Below are positions 34,727 through 46,078 of a stretch of DNA of 64,000 nt, in pieces. Location of the stretch: NCBI RefSeq assembly GCF_035222375.1, contig NC_085891.1:1550001-1614000 (forward strand), given 5' to 3'. A program made the position numbers and the translations under genes. This DNA is from Podospora pseudocomata. Its lineage: Eukaryota; Ascomycota; Sordariomycetes; Sordariales; Podosporaceae. Under the pieces are notes generated by a model. The model made no database searches and was not told the origin of the DNA. It saw only the letters and a list, made by a program, of their open reading frames with translations. Positions within the stretch are counted from its first letter, which is position 1; each line of letters begins with the position of its first letter.

Positions 34727-35710
34727 GGATGCAAGTGAGAGTCTTTTCCACCTCTGTAAAGAAAATCAAGTTGTTGAAAATAGGTAATAATCCCAGGACT
34801 AGCCCTGACTTGTAGAATGCAAACTTGAGCCAACATAAGCCACGCCCGCCCCACATGCTTAGGCGCCTAGGTAGGAAATATTCCTTTGCTATCATGGGAA
34901 GCCTAAACAGTGCCCCAATGCGCTCTGATTTGATTGGCAGCCATGAGGGAGGTGGCGCAAGGGCAGTATTAGCTTTTTTGTTCACATCCACCCAACAGGT
35001 TAAGACCATTTGTTCTCTTACTTAAACGCTTTCATAGTACCAGGTAAAAACTACATAGCGCTACGCTGTGAGTTTCGGAAAGTGTCACCTAAGTGCCTGC
35101 CGTTTTGCTCCCAGAAAGCCAGCATGTGGCCACCAGTGAAGGAAGGTGCGGATGAAGTTAACGACCGCTCGCTCCTTCCCCCTCCCGTCAAGAAGGTGAA
35201 GCTCAGAATGTCGACTGTGAAAGCTTCCATGTTGTTTGCTCTGGCTCTCACAGCCCTTCAGTTGGAGATAAAGTACCTACTAGAGACTCTAATAAACCTA
35301 CCATCCACTTTTTATCGTAATCTGAAAAGAAACCAACTCTCTTAAAATGGCCAAATGAGATGCTTCTTAGTACCTTACCCAAACCTCATCACCTGTTATA
35401 TAGAACGTCGGAAGCAGACTGTCTACACAAGGTACTTTATGAAGCTCCTTTGCAGATTTATCGTATAAACCTCTGTTGTTGGGTAAAGGGGTCATTCGGG
35501 GGCGTCTAGTTAAACCCCTGACCCTGTGCCGGACTTGTCGACCATTGAATTTGTTAAGGTCCCATGGGTACTAGTCCGGAATAGCTGGCTGATTTCCCCG
35601 CACTGTGGTCTTTCCCAATATTCGGACATCTTCCGTTAGGTAGTCTTCTCGCCATATTGCGAGCTTGAAGTCTGGACCCAGTTTGACCAAACAGCTGCCG
35701 CAAGAGAGCC
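34727..35710. promoter_or_regulatory. Divergent promoter region of HET and coiled-coil genes
   Basis: About 1 kb separates two genes transcribed away from each other. No frame here is convincing. The arrangement allows shared regulation, which is inference from position only. Confidence 0.4.
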
Positions 35711-36694
35711 ATGGCAAATTCTGTTGCACTCCTACACTTTGGCACACCCAACAGCGTCGAGGTAGAGGTCGTCGAGTACCCAGCCGAGAAATTCCCAGAG
35801 CTTGCCGCTTCCCTGCATCAACCCCATGATGATACTATCAACGCGACAATCACATGCATACGCGTGTGGTTTCAGGACCGGAGGGTCCAAACCCTGAAGA
35901 GTCTGTTGGAGGAGAAGGAAGAGCAGTTGCAGGAAGCAAGATGGAAGGAGGAGAGCCACGCGGAAGTCTTGCAAGATTGGACGGCGCAGATGAAGGAGCA
36001 CGAGAGGGCAAACCAGGACTTGCAGGAACAGGCCGCAACGGCAAGAAAAGCATTGCAGGAACAGGCGGAGGAGGCGGAACGGTACCGGGAATCAGCACAG
36101 GCCGTGGAAGCCTTACAGGAAGATTGGACGGTGCAGATGAAGGAGCTCGAGAAGGAAAACGAGGACTTGCAGGGACAGGCCGCGATGGCGAGAAAAGCGT
36201 TGCAGGAACAGGCGGAGGGGGCGGAACGGTACCGGGAGTCTTTACAGGCCGGGCAAAAAAATCTTGAGATTGGACTGGACACATCTCGCCGTATTGTCGC
36301 GAACGTGGAATTAGAACGGTCAGTCCTACTAAGAAAGGTTGATGAACTAACGAGCCAAAACCAAGAGCTTGCCAGAGCCTTTTTGAGCCAAAGAGGACGC
36401 CGTCTTTCAATGGATGAAGATGCTCAGTCGGAGGAGCCACCTGACAGGCCCGGCAGCGACCTCCCTTCGAGGCTCGAAAACGAAACCTTGAGGACTTCAC
36501 TCAGCCATGCTCAGAGAATGATTCAAGATCTCAGGACCAATATACACCGGGAAAAGACAGAGAAGCTCGAGTTAAAACGCTTGCTGCAAGATGCGCGCGA
36601 CCAACTTGAGCCTGAGTGCTCGGCCGTTGATAACGCAGGATTGACTAGAGGAGACCCAAGCATTCGCAGCACATTCGGAAGTGGCACTGACTAG
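35711..36694 (+). CDS. Coiled-coil protein with internal tandem duplication
   Basis: An intronless frame of 327 residues. Residues 1-55 look globular. From about residue 60 to 300 the sequence is heptad-rich, charged and nearly proline-free, predicting a long coiled coil. Two units of about 45 residues near positions 95-140 and 141-185 are close copies: both contain DWT-QMKE, ARKALQEQAE and AERYRES. They remain similar at DNA level, so the duplication is fairly recent. The tail is acidic and disordered. No enzyme motif is present. The divergent HET gene and neighbouring degenerate incompatibility-type genes make a role in the same locus possible, but that is inference; it could also be a structural or uncharacterised orphan protein. 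Confidence 0.65.
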   Translation: MANSVALLHFGTPNSVEVEVVEYPAEKFPELAASLHQPHDDTINATITCIRVWFQDRRVQTLKSLLEEKEEQLQEARWKEESHAEVLQDWTAQMKEHERANQDLQEQAATARKALQEQAEEAERYRESAQAVEALQEDWTVQMKELEKENEDLQGQAAMARKALQEQAEGAERYRESLQAGQKNLEIGLDTSRRIVANVELERSVLLRKVDELTSQNQELARAFLSQRGRRLSMDEDAQSEEPPDRPGSDLPSRLENETLRTSLSHAQRMIQDLRTNIHREKTEKLELKRLLQDARDQLEPECSAVDNAGLTRGDPSIRSTFGSGTD

Positions 36695-36936
36695 GAAACA
36701 GAGGCAGAGTAGTCGGATATACATAGCGCTGCCGAGGTTACCTCATCTGAAGCTCGGCCTGTACCACAGATAGCTAGATACACCGTCGTGCCAGAGTAGC
36801 GGAACCTGGATTACAAGGTGAGAGCCAACGCTTGTCAGGGCAGTTCATTCAGGTGTTATCCAGTGTATCCAGTCACATGCTGGTCAAGGATCAGGTAGTT
36901 CAGAGGGCTTGGTAGATTTTGCTGCTTTCTACCAAA

Positions 36937-38615
36937 CTATACAAGACAGATAATGCTCGGCTCCTTAGCCTCCTCCCATCTCAGAGCCTCTCCATACATG
37001 ATACCGTGAATATGATACTCCCCCACGAGCCAGTACTGGCCGGCAACCCTTGCAGGCCTCAGTACGAAGGGTACTGCGCCGCCTCGGAACAAGCATATCT
37101 TGTCGCCGGGGCGGGCATTTCCTGGGACAAGTCCCACATACCCCCTGGTGGTGTGGCTCAGTTTCGCCCTGAAAATGTGCTTGGTGAATGCCGCGGCTGT
37201 CCGCCAATACAGGACGACTGTCTCCAGCGAAGACCGTGGACTGTCTGTGTAGATGGCCACGTTTCCTCCCTGTCTCGCGCAAAGTATCTCGTCCTTGAGA
37301 TTTGCGGGCCACGTGCCGCTCTCTGGAACGTTGGTGCTGGCGTCACGTACTTGGTCGAGAGGCCAATGGGATCGGCCTAATATCAATTCTGGGGAGCGTG
37401 GACCGGTGGCTCCGCCTATGACCAGCATGAGCCTGACTGTTTCCAAAGACTCACCGGTTGGATACTCGGACAGAAAGGTAAAGAATCTTTTGAGATCCTC
37501 ATTCGCCGCTGTGAAAGAGGCAAAGTTGCCAGTAGCAACCCTTAGCTTTGCAGTGCTTGTAAGGCTGTCGACGATAGTCCCTCTTATAGCCAGGACTGGC
37601 TGGTGTGCCATGCCTCTCCCCGCTACACCTGGAATTTGCACCGAAGCCTCCGACACGCCGCGGTGTCCGGCAAAATATCTTCTGGTCCCACTGTTCCAAT
37701 TGGAGATTGTTTTGGGAAAGGAGCTACTTGTGAAATCGGGGATCCAGGACGAAGATGGGAACGCTAGGGGTGACGGAACAGCTGACCCTTCCAACCTTCC
37801 CGTTCCTGATCGGTACAGGAGATCCAACACCATCCCCTTCTCGACAATCTTCATTGCGTATCGTCGCGCTACGGCCTCGACCCCGGACCCATAGTCTGGA
37901 TCGAATTCCTCCTCTGCAACATCGGAAGCGATCCCCAGCAGGGCAAACATCTTGTCTTCGCATTTCGTCGCCTTGGCCAAGAAGTCCTCCCACCGGATGC
38001 TTTGGTTGCCGCAAAGGGCCTCGACGTTGGAGCCCAAGACAAGCTCCTGGACGATCCAGATGCGAGAGAACCACTCTCGCGAAAGTAACCTGTCTAGAGA
38101 GCCCCAGATCGCATTGTTGCTTCCCGGCAGTTTTGCTTTGACCCCGCCACCATGTTGAAGTTCTGTGAGAAAGCGAAGGGCGCCGCTGCTATGGCTATCG
38201 GACTCGCCTATCCAGGCTAGGATCACGGCTGCTTGCTGGTAAGTCCGTTACATGAAGCGGATCTGCGCGCTCTTCTCGACTGAATTGTACTGATCTATGC
38301 AGACGGCATCGGCCCAGATTGACACGGGCAACTTCTCACGTCGGATTCGTCGCAGCGCGGCGGCTAGGGAGCGAGTTATTGGGATGTTGCCTTCTGAAGT
38401 CTCTAGATTCTCGACCATATCAGGGTTTCCCCAGACGTAGGAGAGGGCGGAAAAGTGGGCTTAGATGAAAGGGCTACGTGCTGTATAGACGTCTGGAGCG
38501 ATGCCTCTGCTCGGCCCTTGTGTGGCTGAAGGTACAACAGCCGGATGTGATGGGGTTGGAAAGGGAGGTACTTGTAATGGTTGGAAAGCTCTGGTTGCGT
38601 GCTCGCTGCATCCAT
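36937..38615 (-). pseudogene. Broken HET-domain gene
   Basis: Translating the minus strand gives an N-terminal stretch (LPFQPHHIRLLYLQPHKGRA), then a one-base frame change near 38,440-38,463, then HET-domain landmarks ALSYVWGNPD and IWADAVCIDQ, an in-frame TAA at 38250-38248, and finally about 430 open codons (AVILAWIGES, FSRIWIVQELVL, KMFALLGIASD and onward). The order of blocks is that of a normal HET protein of about 560 residues. The TAA sits where CAA would be a one-step C-to-T ancestor, consistent with RIP. The 3' half has stayed open. The N-terminal ATG choice (38615) is a guess. Confidence 0.8.
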
Positions 38616-38839
38616 GTTGAGGTGGGAAGGGCTGGTACTGCCCGGAGTGTTCAAGGTACACTGCCACCCATCATATGGGACAATCGAGAGCAGACCTTTT
38701 GCAACCAGGGCCCAAGGGTCGATGAAGACAGCCACGCGACCATCATTCGTGACATTGTAAACACGGAGCAACACGAAAACATGGTCCGCTGCCTTGAGGT
38801 TGCTTAACGCCAAATCCTGAGTCTTGAGCGAGATGGTGG

Positions 38840-41800
38840 TTAATACGATATAATTTTCAGGTCAAAATGTTGCCAACTCACCAACTTAGCATGTGTATTT
38901 GTAAGTCGAAACGGTGTGTTCAGTGGCCCTTCAGTTACATAGACGGACAGGTGAAATGTCACCTGTACCGCCAATATCTTCAGACGTTGGTCAACGTCTT
39001 CAAAAAGCCTCGACCGCAACTTGTTGGACACGTCGGTGATCACAAAAGTGGCAGCAGGCTCTGCGTCTTGCTCGGGAGCGGGATGTCCAGCACCGACACG
39101 CAATGGGCTTTTCCAGTGCTTCGTGGGTTGATAACCATCACCAAGGGATCGTTATAAGTATTCCAAGACCTGGCAGCATTCCCCATCAGCTATGAGTACC
39201 GTACTTATCTCACGGGGAGGACTTCAGCAAGCAAGGTGTCCGTATCTCACCATGTATTCTCCCATAAACTGCGGGTCGTTGTGCCTCATTCTACCAAAGG
39301 TAACAGACAAAGGTCTCAGCGGAACAATACCATCCTTGATGTCGTGAAAAGTGTGGTTGGCGGCGGGTTCCCGAGACTCAAGATACTCCATGTAAAGCCC
39401 TGCCACCGGCCTTACACCACCACCGTCCTTGGAGTTCCCAGCGCTGTTGTGGTTTCTGCTAGAAGGACCCTGCTTTCCGTGTGATTTCTGAAATTCGCGA
39501 TCGCCCGTTGACAGGTCTCCCGTGGTAGGAGCGGGTGAAAGCGTAATGCTGGCGCACCGCTTGCACGATGAGATGGCTGATTGGGTTAGGTATGTATGTT
39601 AGATGACGGGCTCGGTGGTTCCTATCATGGCGCCAGAGAACTCACCTTGCTCCATAGAATTTGCTACGTCGTCCCATTCTGGGACGTCTTCCGGCACGTC
39701 TCTCCTGCGAAGGCTCGCGTCAACTCTTCCGGCGTTCCTTTCGGTGAGAACGTGGTGTAGCAACGATGTGCATTCGCCGTCCACGATGTTCAGCCATACC
39801 CGAAGCTCCTCCAGTAATTCAAGAGATGAGAACCCTAAAACCGCTTCCTCCAAGGATATGTATGCGTCGAGCATATTTGGATGCAGATGCAGGGCCACGG
39901 CACCAGTTTCGGTCCGGCCCCGTTGCCCAGTACCTTTTATCTCCCAATCGAACTCAATTTTTCCCAGTAGGGATACATGAATGTGATTGAGCTGCCATAC
40001 GATAGCTGGTCTCTCCGCGATACTGGTGTTGCTAAAAAGGAGACTGCAGAGGCGAGCTGTCAGTGACTGCTATACTCTCAAGTCTACCTACGATATAGAC
40101 ATGGACGAAGGTCAAGCGGGAGAATGGTTGGGAGTCGGAGGAAGAAAAGCGGTTCAATAGCATACCGGGCAATGTGGCGTGCTTTGGCACGAAGGCTCAT
40201 AGTGTGGACAGGGCTATGTCCAGCGTCGTTTTGGACATGCGATCCTCCAGTTGAAGAGCTGGAACAGGTTCGAACAAACTCGCATATTTGATAAGCTCAT
40301 GGTCAGGAGGGCCACTCTCCCTTCAGAACTTGCAAGCAAATGTGGACGATCCGCAATATACCAGTCACCTCCGCGAAGGCTGGGTGTGGCAGATCTGAGC
40401 TGGTAGAGCTGTCCCCCGGATTCTCCCAACCATACTGGGAATATATTTAATACCTTCAGCTGCAACACCCCAGCATCCCGATCCTCCTTCCACGCTTTTG
40501 GTTGGATTAGTGCGCTGGTGGCCTTGAGAGCTTGCTGGATATGCTCTAGCGAATCTGACGGAACTATACGACGAGCCTCGTTGACAAGGTCTTTCAGTGC
40601 AGCATTCGGAATTTTTAGCGAGTCACGGAAGAATGATTCAAGCTCTGGATAGTGCTGGATGATGCGTGGCGTCCGTTTCAAGCAACCCGGGCCATCCCAC
40701 ACGCAATCGTCGGTGCTGAGCCAAACACCCACAGAAGCAGACTCCCCTTTCAGGAGAAACAGCAGCTTAAGCTCTGCAAATGCTTTTCTGTTGCCTCTCA
40801 TTAACTTCAAATACCACAAAATGAGATAACGTCGCCATACCTCGTATAGCCTTCATTTTCATCTGTCAGACTCGCATGGAGGTGTTGATAGAGTCTTAAC
40901 ACTTCATCTCGCGTTGCTTCTGCGTGTTGCAACTGCCGTAGCCGTGTGATGTAAGCGTCTGCGTTTACTGAGGTCTGCACCCCCAGGTACTTCAGAACAT
41001 TCCATGCGACATCTTCTGGGTCTGGAATGACAAGGACGTAGGACCCAGGCTTTTCGGATGATGACAACAATGTTTCAAGGCTAGACAGGACGGCTTGCCG
41101 TGGCAGAAAAGTCCTATCGAGAGAGCGGCGGACGTTCTCATCGATGCAACAGGCACTTAGGGTTGCCAGCTCTGATCTCAAACGCTGCCTCGAGGTTTTC
41201 AGGGTCGCTTTTTCTGATTCGGCGAGGGATATGGATTCTGACTCGGATTCTGCGTCGTCCACTACACAATAGCGGTAGTGTTTCCACCTTCGACAAAGAA
41301 GTTCTAGCCATTTGTTACACTCTGACTGCTCAGCCAGGATCGAAAGTCGGCAGATAGGACAAAGCACAGATTGTCAGGGCCGTTCAGGTCGACGAGACGA
41401 GGAAAAACGGCAACGTGTAGATTTAACTGCAACCAATCGATCCAGTTCGGACAGTGGGTAAGTGGTGGCGACGCCTCTTCATGGAGAAACGCGAATGAGT
41501 GTTCGTGCGAGGCCAAGAGTTGGCTAGCAGAAAATGGGTCGTCAGAGCGCACATAAATTCGGGAAGCTCGACAAGGGCGAAGGTTTTCCACGACAAGCCA
41601 GAGGTCGGCCTTCGTCCGTCCTGCTGTCCACCCAGCCCCGTAGAGAAACTGAGCGTGGCTTATCAAGGCGCGATGTGGAGTATCTTGAACATCGACACTG
41701 GGCCGTACCCGATGTGCTGCTAATATCCTTTCGCAGACATCTGCCTGTTGAACCCTCCTTTCACCTAAGCTCTCTGCTAGCCGCCCTTTGTGAGAGTTCT

Positions 41801-43461
41801 TCGCAGCCTGAGGGGAAATCTCTGCCAGTCCAAGTCCTTTGGGTACGACCAAGTCGTTGTCATCAAGCGGTATGCCTAATAAATCTTCGGACTTTGCGGA
41901 GACCTATCGACCGTCACGTAACGGGACGATCTCGAGCTTCAATATGTCACCCATGTAGTCTTCAAGAAGGTCACATAGCACTTTACTAATCTTCGCGTGC
42001 CACGAATCGGGCATTGACCGAAAGTTGTGTGTTTCGTTCGTAATAAACAAACTTAGTTTCTCGATAAACTGCGTTCTTGACAGAACATTAACACCAAGCT
42101 GCATGATCCGCTCTTGCAGATCTGCATGGTACTTGTTGGATAAATGGAGAAACGTAGAGTAGTCTTGTGGAATCAATGACCTGTTGTGGTCGTCAGTGTA
42201 AGGGTCGGAAACCCAGGTGAGCTTTTCTGGGGCCATGAGGTGCCCGGCATCTGACTCTAACACTGGTGTTCGAGACAATAGGGTAATGATATCTCCTGGA
42301 AGAGGCTCAAAAAAGCTGTCTGTTGTTGGGAAGGGCAGATAATACGGCCAGGTATAGCGAAGATGTCCACTATTCAGGGCGTGAACCGCCCTGAGGAAAG
42401 CTTTGGGAAGCTCATGCAAGAAGACTTGATTGCGGGCCGAAGACATGTCGACATCTTCACGGTTGGCAACGAGATCAAAGTCGGCATGGCAAACGAACTG
42501 CACCCTTGTCAGTTGACCAGAGAGTCTGACAAGAACAAAATCACTGCTTGACGGACCCTGAACCCATAGTCTCGGATAGGAAGAAAAGCGAATGTGAAGC
42601 ACGTAATATTTGAGCTCAGGGATCGAGGCTGCGGAAAGACTAAGACTATGTCTGACTGTTCGTTGGTCCCGTGTGAATCGGTCGATGGCAATCCAGATAC
42701 ACCATGCCTGTAAAGCATAAGAGGAGACTGCTCCCTGTCTAGGAGTTCAAGGGTCTGTAATTCGCCAGGTTTGCACGTGATGATCGGCCGTGTAAGATCG
42801 AAAGTAACTTCTTTGTCATGGAGGCCATCGTAGACAATACGGATATGCACTCTTCTTAGTCTCCGAAGAAAGAGTATGCTGCTCGAATCTAATCTCTCGA
42901 GTTCTTGAAGAATCTCACTGGCATCGCATTCGGGAGAAAGGTGGAGGAGGAGCGATGTCCACCCAGCGATGCGCTCTTCCGGGAACGTTGACCACACCAG
43001 TATCATCATGCCGAGTCTCTCCCCAGAATCGAACTTGAAGGAGTAACAGCCAGATGCGATGTACACTGATTCGGCAACCTTGAAAATAGACTTGAAGCCA
43101 ATTCCTTTGCGGCCGATGCGAGTGCTCGAGCTTCGTGTTTTTGAGCTGTTGACCATACTGCAGATGGCTTCTACGTCTTCCATTGTGAACCCAGTTTCAT
43201 TGGAATCAAACCGAAGCACTCGATTTTTGCACGTGATGGTTAGTGTGGGGTCATGGGCGACGTAATTGTTGTCATCGACATTCTGTATCAGCTCCCACAA
43301 GAAATGGGAGGGCCTTCGGTACAATATTTTTTGCAAGCCTGCGACAAATTAGAACGTAGTTGTGACGTGGCGGAGAGGATGCCTTGCAAGTTCGCGATTC
43401 CCTGTTGGTCTTTGGGATATCCGGTAGGATGGCCTACGTCTTTTAAGTCTCTGATTCTCAT
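38840..43461 (-). pseudogene. Broken large HATPase gene (NO VEIN/sacsin-like)
   Basis: The minus strand encodes pieces of one protein of about 1,500 residues in several frames. Near the N-terminus lie GIANLQGILSA and a GHKL-ATPase N-box (HFLWELIQNVDDNNY), followed by GRKGIGFKSIFKV. Mid-parts include FLPIRDYGF joined across a plausible 59-bp intron (42556-42498) to ADFDLVANRED. A second intron fits 40840-40788. The C-terminal end (about 38,860-39,130) resembles a DUF3883-like nuclease or EVKT-type domain (WKSPLRVGAGH, GPLNTPFRL). Breaks seen: frameshift near 43,330 beside an A6 run, TAG at 41906-41904 where TGG is expected, frameshift near 41,350, and further shifts between 40,180 and 40,290. 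The segment 39,150-40,180 is too degenerate to order. In this family the ATPase probably acts as a chaperone-like or surveillance module. Confidence 0.75.
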
Positions 43462-44029
43462 TATGTGACGCTCAGCGCCGGACGTCGAGACTGGCGTCTG
43501 GCCGGACACCTCTGCAACCGCAGAGTCATGCTGGGCAAGGCCGTCGCGACCCGTTGCCGGGCGAGCCAGTCGTTTCGCTAACCACATTCAGGTAGGTCGT
43601 TAGGTTTGGTGTAGTCCAGTTGAAAGAGCAATGAGTTGGTAGCGGTATCTGGCCACGAGTTTACGAGAAGTTCAGTGCTTTTTTGGTATCTTAGATAAAG
43701 TAAGTAGTAGATATACAAGTTAAAAATGCTGAGGTTAGGCAACTGGTAATAGGATGGGTACCGATATGACCTTGACTTCCTTCTTGTCCAATCGCATTTG
43801 AGCTGTCCGAAAACATTGCATATGGCGGGATAAATTTGTCACTGAAATTAAGGTACGAAGTGCAAGTAACAGATATTTTAACACTTCTATTTCCCGATGG
43901 CAAGACTGTCGTGGGACCCTTGGGAAAGGCGTCAAAAAGATAATACCGATATTGATTTTGGTGCTCACGGGCCTACAGGCCATGGTTGGAAGACAGTTTG
44001 AACATCTGAACGAAGAATTGGACTGACTG

Positions 44030-44420
44030 CCAAGGCACGGCCAAAGCATGGCAGGTGTTTAAGGTGTCAGGCAAGGCGATGGCAGGTGTACGTGGTGTCA
44101 GGCAGGGCCTTGGCAGGCAGGTGAGGTGATTGTGATGTGTAAGCCGTTGGCGCCGTTGAAAGTGAAGCTGATGGTGAGAGTAGGCACGGACCGTAGAGAG
44201 AATGGGTATCGTATTGAGGATGTGGGAGAGCAGTGGGGAGCGCAGGTGGGTTGGTTGATGGAAGTCGTGGGCAGTGATGGGACGGGAAGGCCTTGTGCAA
44301 GGAGGTTGATGGGTGTAGGTGCCAGTGCTGATTTCGATGCCGGTGCCAGTGCTAGGGTCGATTCCAGGGCTGGTGAGGGTGCCAGTGAGTACCTGGGTGG
44401 TGGATGTGATGATGGATGTC
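44030..44420. repeat. Imperfect short tandem repeats
   Basis: GGCAGGTGT...GGTGTCAGGCA-type units of about 33-36 bp recur two to three times at 44,030-44,125. GGTGCCAGTGCTG or GGTGCCAGTGAG units recur at about 44,320-44,385. Frames across them are proline- or glycine-rich and probably not translated. Confidence 0.5.
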
Positions 44421-44930
44421 ATGATGGATATGGGCGGTGTTGAGAAAGGGTTAGGGTTTAGTAGAGAGCGGTGAGGGTTGGCAGTATTGGATGTGGGCAC
44501 CTTGATGGGCAGGCGCGAGGTGCCCCACAATATCGGAGGTGGTGGTGGTCATCGGTTGCCGGTCATCAATCTCAGTCAACACCGCAGACATAACTGAGAT
44601 ACGTGCCCTGTTGGCCTTCCTGAGAGAGAAAAATTCTGGGGTTAGAAGTAATGAGAAGCGCCGATAAAAGGGCGCTCCGAGTCGGGGCCGCTAACCGCCA
44701 GCTTAAGCAAAACAGAAAGAACTCGGGTTTGTAAATAGGACAATGTTCCGAACTCAACTCACTTTGATCATGATTCATAAACGGTGATCCAACATCAAAT
44801 CGTAATAGTCTCAAGCTTGACTGCAAGCAGAGTTAACCTATTGCAAAGACCTCTTTTTTTCCAAATTGCACCATGCATTGTTCTGTTGTACAAGTCTATT
44901 ATTCGCAGTTCACCATCCTAAAAATATTCG

Positions 44931-44940
44931 TCTATTTAAG
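44931..44940 (+). promoter_or_regulatory. TATTTAAG core promoter of the 45,094 gene
   Basis: TCTATTTAAG lies about 155-160 bp before the ATG and is followed by a CATC/CAAC-rich leader. Similar elements precede other members of the small family. Confidence 0.5.
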
Positions 44941-45093
44941 TATGAGACTCATCACCATCCAAGTTTTTCTCATCATCAACCTTCTCATGCCCACTATTTG
45001 AGCTTTCTGACTATTCATCCCAGTATCCCGCAAAGCCTCAAATCATCACCAACACCAACAGTTACAAACCCATCACCCCAAACAACAGACACC

Positions 45094-45279
45094 ATGTGTG
45101 TTTTCTATGAGTGGTTCTACTCCTGCGGTTGCAAGGTGCCGGGGTTGCTGCAATGCATCCACCGGTGTCCCGACGAGGAGCCCTGGCAATACCCTAGACC
45201 GCCAATCAAGAACCATATGGACCATCCTTGCCCGCAGCTTCAGCGGGAGGGTAGACGCCTTCATCATGCAGGTGAGTAA
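45094..45279 (+). CDS. Small Cys protein, CGC-motif family member 1
   Basis: ATG in good context (ACACCATGTG) opens 61 codons. Cysteines fall at residues 2, 11, 13, 21, 25 and 47. The N-terminus is M-C-x-F-x4-Y-x-C-G-C, shared with four other loci in this window. There is no signal peptide, so the product is probably intracellular. The frame ends in GGTGAGTAA, where the stop codon lies inside a consensus 5' splice donor; splicing could give a longer C-terminus or the stop may simply be used. The leader is rich in CAAC/CACC, as in expressed fungal genes. I do not recognise a characterised family. The paired cysteines suggest metal binding or redox-sensitive structure, but this is inference. 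Confidence 0.6.
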   Translation: MCVFYEWFYSCGCKVPGLLQCIHRCPDEEPWQYPRPPIKNHMDHPCPQLQREGRRLHHAGE

Positions 45280-45735
45280 GTGCGTAGGTAGTGAATAGCA
45301 GGTGGCCTTGTTCCCTGGTGGAGGAGGCGGTAGGATTAAGATGGTGGTCGATTTCTTCCTCTGGTGGGGAGACTAGGATGGCAAGTGTCATTCTAGATCA
45401 TATTGTTATAAACATATCCTTTTTTTACCATCAAGAACTAATACTATACCATACTTGTGCTAATTGTGATGTGATATCTATTATCTGACTTCTTCTTTAC
45501 CGCGCACCTTTTTCGTTAGGAACTTGGAGAGAGATATACCAACTGTAAAGACCTTGGCAGTACGTCTACAGATATTGTTTAAGGACGCCCCATCGTCTCA
45601 ACAATTTTATTGTTCATAGAACAAATTGAGTAGTACACAGGCTAATCACACAGTACAACCACCAAAGCATTGTATCAACCGTATCCTATTATCAACACCC
45701 CCATTGCCAACCCTCACTACCCCCTCCCAACACCA

Positions 45736-45744
45736 TTATTTAAG
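45736..45744 (+). promoter_or_regulatory. TATTTAAG core promoter of the 45,884 gene
   Basis: TTATTTAAG lies about 145 bp before the ATG, followed by a C/T/A-rich leader, as in the neighbouring family member. Confidence 0.5.
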
Positions 45745-45883
45745 CGTCACCCTTTCCTCACCATTTATCTTAGCTTCTTCTCATCATCATCAGTACATCT
45801 ATACACTCGAGACGTTTTGACAAAGTCTCCCCCCTAACCCAAACCAAACTCTCAACAAACCATTCCACTTCACTTACACAACC

Positions 45884-46078
45884 ATGTGTGAATACGAGCA
45901 ATAGTTTTTCGCCTGTGGGTGTCCTGCTGGCTCTTTCCAGGTGTCCTACCTCTGCGCTGAGGTCAGAATTGCTGGCTGAGCTTGCCAGGGCCCTCAACCA
46001 ATTATCAGGCGATATCATCAGCACATGTGTGCTGTTCATACTCCTCCTCCTCCTAAGAAGAGACGGAGTTACAAGTAG
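45884..46078 (+). pseudogene. CGC-motif family member 2, premature stop
   Basis: The leader ends CACAACCATGTG and the frame starts M-C-E-Y-E-Q, then has TAG at codon 7, then resumes with F-F-A-C-G-C at residues 8-13, in register with the other family members. Another member has tryptophan at codon 7, so TGG-to-TAG is one possible origin. A TGA at codon 33 lies inside a possible 48-bp in-frame intron (GTGTCC to TTGCCAG), so it may not be a true defect. The C-terminus ends in PPPPKKRRSYK and a TAG directly followed by GTGAGT. Unless the first stop is read through, no normal product is made. Confidence 0.6.

Larger units (their letters stand above)
43462..45093. other. Intergenic, upstream of the broken HATPase gene
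   Basis: It contains GC-rich imperfect repeats around 44,030-44,420 (listed) and AT-richer sequence on both sides. No protein-coding gene is convincing. The last 160 bp are the promoter and leader of the first small cysteine-containing gene. Confidence 0.4.

Noticed and set aside
41304-43336. Treating the HATPase pieces as several separate small genes
   Set aside because: Domain blocks occur in family order, two gaps fit ordinary introns, and one break is a single nonsense codon. One broken gene explains them better.
43973-44530. Proline-rich minus-strand frame over the GC-rich repeats
   Set aside because: Its sequence simply follows the short DNA repeats. It has no start context or family resemblance.
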